Positions 4,434 through 6,050 of a stretch of 6,050 nt of DNA are shown piece after piece. Source of the stretch: Clostridia bacterium. GTDB lineage: Bacteria; Bacillota; Clostridia; Christensenellales; UBA1242. The stretch is taken from assembly GCA_023228225.1 (NCBI GenBank), contig JALOBO010000087.1:1-6050 (forward strand), given 5' to 3'. Under the pieces are notes generated by a model. That model was not told the origin of the DNA and did no database searches. It saw only the letters and a list, made by a program, of their open reading frames with translations. Position 1 is the first letter of the stretch, and each line of letters starts with the position of its first letter. Position numbers and translations under genes: made by a program.

Positions 4434-4443
4434 AAAAAAAAAA
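4434..4443 (-). terminator. Oligo-T terminator after the 126-aa gene
   Basis: Ten consecutive T residues on the minus strand, about 40 bases after the stop at 4484. Archaeal transcription ends at such T-tracts without needing a hairpin. It would separate the 126-aa gene from the leftward gene block. Confidence 0.6.
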
Positions 4444-4483
4444 TCTGAAGATAAATTAAAATTATATTAAAATAATTAAATGA

Positions 4484-4864
4484 TTATGTTTTTGACTGCA
4501 GTATTTTATAAAACTGTTCTTTAGTATAATCAGCCTGTGGTTTTGCTGAGACATACTCAAAAACCTCTTTACACTGTTGGTTGAATATGTAGTATGCCAT
4601 GCCAGTTCTTCTGGTTGCACTACCACATAGATATAGTTTAGACTTATAGTTTAGTACGCACCAACTATGCAGACTCATACCAAACACAGAGATAGCAGGC
4701 TTCCTCCCCACAAGTTTGCCCAGTGCTGAAAACTCTTCTCTATATGATCTTTTCCGTGGGTACACAGCTTTATTTTTAACTGCACTTTTATACGTTTGTG
4801 GGTCAAGTGCTGCAGTTTGTATTCCGTTCTCTATACTTTGTATAACATTCGTTCTTATCACCAT
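4484..4864 (-). CDS. Unknown protein (126 aa), own promoter and terminator
   Basis: Not recognised. The N-terminal part is basic (KSAVKNKAVYPRKRSYREE, about residues 26-44). The middle has a compact, probably beta-rich core with LHSWCVLNYKSKLYLCGSATRR and YYIFNQQCKEVFEYVS. Three cysteines (near 69, 80 and 98) are scattered rather than paired. No signal peptide or membrane helix is seen. The TATA box at 4885-4892 lies only about 21 bases before the ATG, so the message is probably leaderless or nearly so; a GTG directly after the ATG could also serve as the start. It is a monocistronic unit, bounded by oligo-T tracts on both sides. The promoter region closely resembles that of the lipoprotein gene upstream, so both may be expressed together as accessory cargo. 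Confidence 0.75.
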   Translation of the reverse strand: MVIRTNVIQSIENGIQTAALDPQTYKSAVKNKAVYPRKRSYREEFSALGKLVGRKPAISVFGMSLHSWCVLNYKSKLYLCGSATRRTGMAYYIFNQQCKEVFEYVSAKPQADYTKEQFYKILQSKT

Positions 4865-4884
4865 ACATAATAAAGTGTCAATGC

Positions 4885-4892
4885 TATTTAAA
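4885..4892 (-). promoter_or_regulatory. TATA box of the 126-aa gene
   Basis: TTTAAATA on the minus strand, followed by GC. Transcription should begin about 26 bases from the box centre, near 4862, almost on the ATG at 4864. The block from the box through ACTTTATT to TGGTGATA is conserved in front of the lipoprotein gene. Confidence 0.65.
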
Positions 4893-4914
4893 TGTATCTA
4901 CTGTTAAAGAAACA

Positions 4915-4939
4915 GCCTGAAAACAAAAATTAAAAAAGT
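4915..4939 (-). terminator. T-rich intergenic element, copy 1 (likely terminator of the lipoprotein gene)
   Basis: Three T-runs of six, five and four on the minus strand, ending in CAGGC, about 60-85 bases after the lipoprotein stop. It is identical over 25 bases to 5975-5999. The T-runs suit an archaeal terminator; the exact repetition suggests the element was copied with the gene unit. Confidence 0.6.
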
Positions 4940-5000
4940 TTACAGAAGTGCTGTGCTTTTGTAACCTTCAGAAGATTTAAACTATGCATAGCAAGTTTAC

Positions 5001-5921
5001 TCACCAGTAGATTGTATAGTCTTTTACAACTATACCAGGGGTACTGTCATACGTTAAAAAGTACTCATCACTATAGTCTGTTATAGTCCTGTGAAAATCA
5101 TAGTCTTCCCCTTTTATAAGTTGTTCAGGAAAATCGTATTGATGGTCGTACAAAATTACACTACTGGTGAATATTTCTCCGTCTGTTGCCTGAAATACGT
5201 TCATAGAATCGTAAAATATTTCTTTATTGTTAGAGTCATAAAACTTTATGTAAACGTAACCTGCTTTTATACCTTTTAACTCTGCTGCATTGTGTACCTG
5301 TACTGCAGCAGAGTTACTTTTTGTATAGTCTACACTGTGTGATCTAAGAAAATCGAAAATTTCCTTATTTGTCTTGCAAGTTGATTGTGGATTGTTTTCT
5401 AATTTTACTGTAGTTGCGTCTTTAAGCTCAATTTCATAATCCACAGGTGTACTTATATTTGCATTAACCTGTAGATTTAATCGCATTTCTCCAGCGTTTG
5501 ATGTTTTTATATGACATTGAATATTATCAGTTTTTGTAGTGTATGCACTACTATAGTCCATTTTAATACTATTAAACGTGTATATGCCATCACAAATCAC
5601 TGTTTCACCAGGGAGTATAGAAGTTTTATTAACTTCAAATAGTCTAGTAGGCATTATATATAAATCTTTTATCACTGAATTACCTGTATTTTTAATAGTA
5701 AGCCTGTATTTTATACTGCTGTCAACACTAGTTACATTGGTGTCACCAATCGAAAGTAGAGTTGCAGAGAAAGTACTTGGTGTAATAACGCTAGCACTAC
5801 TGTTTACATCACTGTATTCTTCTGCACTACTTTTATTCTGAATATCAGAATCACTCACACAACCAGACATTGCAGATATAATAATCAAAATAACTGTCAC
5901 ATTCCACATATACTTTATCAA
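5001..5921 (-). CDS. Predicted archaeal lipoprotein with CARDB-like segment (306 aa)
   Basis: Likely exported and anchored at the outer face of the cell membrane. The N-terminus has a short charged start, a hydrophobic stretch VTVILIIISAM at about 8-18, and a lipobox-like MSGC with Cys21. A Ser/Asn/Asp-rich linker (about 22-50) follows. Next is a beta-rich segment with the YRLTIKNTGNSVIKDLYI pattern typical of CARDB/DUF11-like extracellular beta-sandwich domains. A second extracellular part (about 165-306) is not recognised. I chose the TTG at 5921 because a GGTGAT site lies just before it and the TATA box predicts a message starting near 5931, downstream of the TTG at 5939 that would give 312 aa. 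An ATG at 5909 is a further option. It is a single-gene unit, probably cargo acting at the host surface, for example in adhesion or exclusion; that is inference. Confidence 0.75.
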   Translation of the reverse strand: MIKYMWNVTVILIIISAMSGCVSDSDIQNKSSAEEYSDVNSSASVITPSTFSATLLSIGDTNVTSVDSSIKYRLTIKNTGNSVIKDLYIMPTRLFEVNKTSILPGETVICDGIYTFNSIKMDYSSAYTTKTDNIQCHIKTSNAGEMRLNLQVNANISTPVDYEIELKDATTVKLENNPQSTCKTNKEIFDFLRSHSVDYTKSNSAAVQVHNAAELKGIKAGYVYIKFYDSNNKEIFYDSMNVFQATDGEIFTSSVILYDHQYDFPEQLIKGEDYDFHRTITDYSDEYFLTYDSTPGIVVKDYTIYW

Positions 5922-5924
5922 ACT

Positions 5925-5930
5925 ATCACC
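5925..5930 (-). promoter_or_regulatory. Ribosome binding site favouring the inner start of the lipoprotein gene
   Basis: GGTGAT on the minus strand, three bases before the TTG at 5921. It lies inside the longest reading of the ORF, which argues against the TTG at 5939 being used. Confidence 0.45.
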
Positions 5931-5953
5931 ACTAAACAATAAAGTAACAAAGC

Positions 5954-5961
5954 TATTTAAC
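5954..5961 (-). promoter_or_regulatory. TATA box of the lipoprotein gene
   Basis: GTTAAATA on the minus strand, followed by GC, in the same context as the box of the 126-aa gene. It predicts transcription from about 5931. Confidence 0.6.
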
Positions 5962-5974
5962 CCTTTGCATTACT

Positions 5975-5999
5975 GCCTGAAAACAAAAATTAAAAAAGT
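5975..5999 (-). terminator. T-rich intergenic element, copy 2
   Basis: Identical over 25 bases to 4915-4939. By position it would end transcription of a further minus-strand gene whose body lies beyond the right edge. At 6020-6050 short frames end in TAA (6027-6029) or TGA (6020-6022), but too little is visible to say which one is coding. Confidence 0.55.
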
Positions 6000-6050
6000 A
6001 GGTTAAGATTAAATTAAACTCACACCTTACGCCTGTACAGCCTGCAGCTT

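Larger units (their letters stand above)
4164..4483. other. Non-coding control region between the cargo genes and the leftward block
   Basis: About 320 bases without a supportable gene. From left to right it holds the ribosome binding site and dyad near the start of the 66-aa gene, a TATA box, the left arm of the long inverted repeat, and a perfect dyad. Then come a second TATA-like box, two direct copies of GTTTGATA 22 bases apart (4376-4383 and 4398-4405), the right repeat arm, a poly-T terminator and a very AT-rich stretch (4444-4483). A replication origin could also lie here, but nothing specific proves one. Confidence 0.6.

Noticed and set aside
4716..5841. Plus-strand ORFs at 4716-4907, 5091-5279 and 5578-5841
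   Set aside because: They lie opposite the 126-aa and lipoprotein genes. Their hydrophobic appearance comes from the AT-rich complement of those genes.

Overview
The window looks like part of an AT-rich archaeal mobile element (virus, provirus or integrative plasmid), most likely from a methanogen of the Methanosarcinales type. That host call is an inference. It rests on TATA-like boxes of the form TTTAAATA or TTATATAA placed about 25 bases before likely transcription starts, strong GGAGGT/GGTGAT ribosome binding sites, several TTG starts, oligo-T terminators without hairpins, and a lipoprotein with a CARDB-like fold pattern. Every gene I can support is on the minus strand. A phage of a bacterium is the main alternative, because some of the protein families occur there too.

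Layout, in transcription order (right to left). The right end, about 4440-6050, holds two single-gene units: a large predicted lipoprotein (5001-5921) and an unknown 126-aa protein (4484-4864). Each has its own TATA-like box. An identical 25-base T-rich element (on the minus strand) lies upstream of both, at 5975-5999 and 4915-4939. These read as independent cargo genes. Between 4164 and 4483 lies a non-coding control region with TATA-like boxes, two GTCC/GGAC dyads, a 14/16 inverted repeat enclosing about 130 bp, and a poly-T terminator.

From 4163 to the left edge runs a compact, co-directional gene block, mostly with 1-4 base overlaps or short gaps. In order it encodes a 66-aa protein with an HExxHH motif, an acidic tail-anchored protein, a catalytic-domain-only tyrosine recombinase, an 18-codon mini-ORF, a zinc-ribbon plus HTH protein, and a protein carrying a three-copy 25-residue CxxC repeat. 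Two small membrane proteins follow, then a 43-aa zinc ribbon, an 87-aa MGTNYY-family protein, a 45-aa small protein, and an ATP-dependent DNA ligase that runs off the left edge.

Functionally, the recombinase suggests site-specific integration or inversion and the ligase suggests DNA replication or repair by the element. The zinc-ribbon proteins are probably regulators or nucleic-acid-binding accessories. The membrane and lipoprotein genes probably act at the host envelope. No hallmark virion gene (terminase, capsid, portal) is visible, so 'virus' versus 'plasmid' cannot be decided here. The most interesting items are the recent in-frame 75-bp expansion, the recombinase lacking an arm/core-binding domain next to a promoter region bounded by inverted repeats, and the repeated promoter/terminator cassette around the cargo genes.
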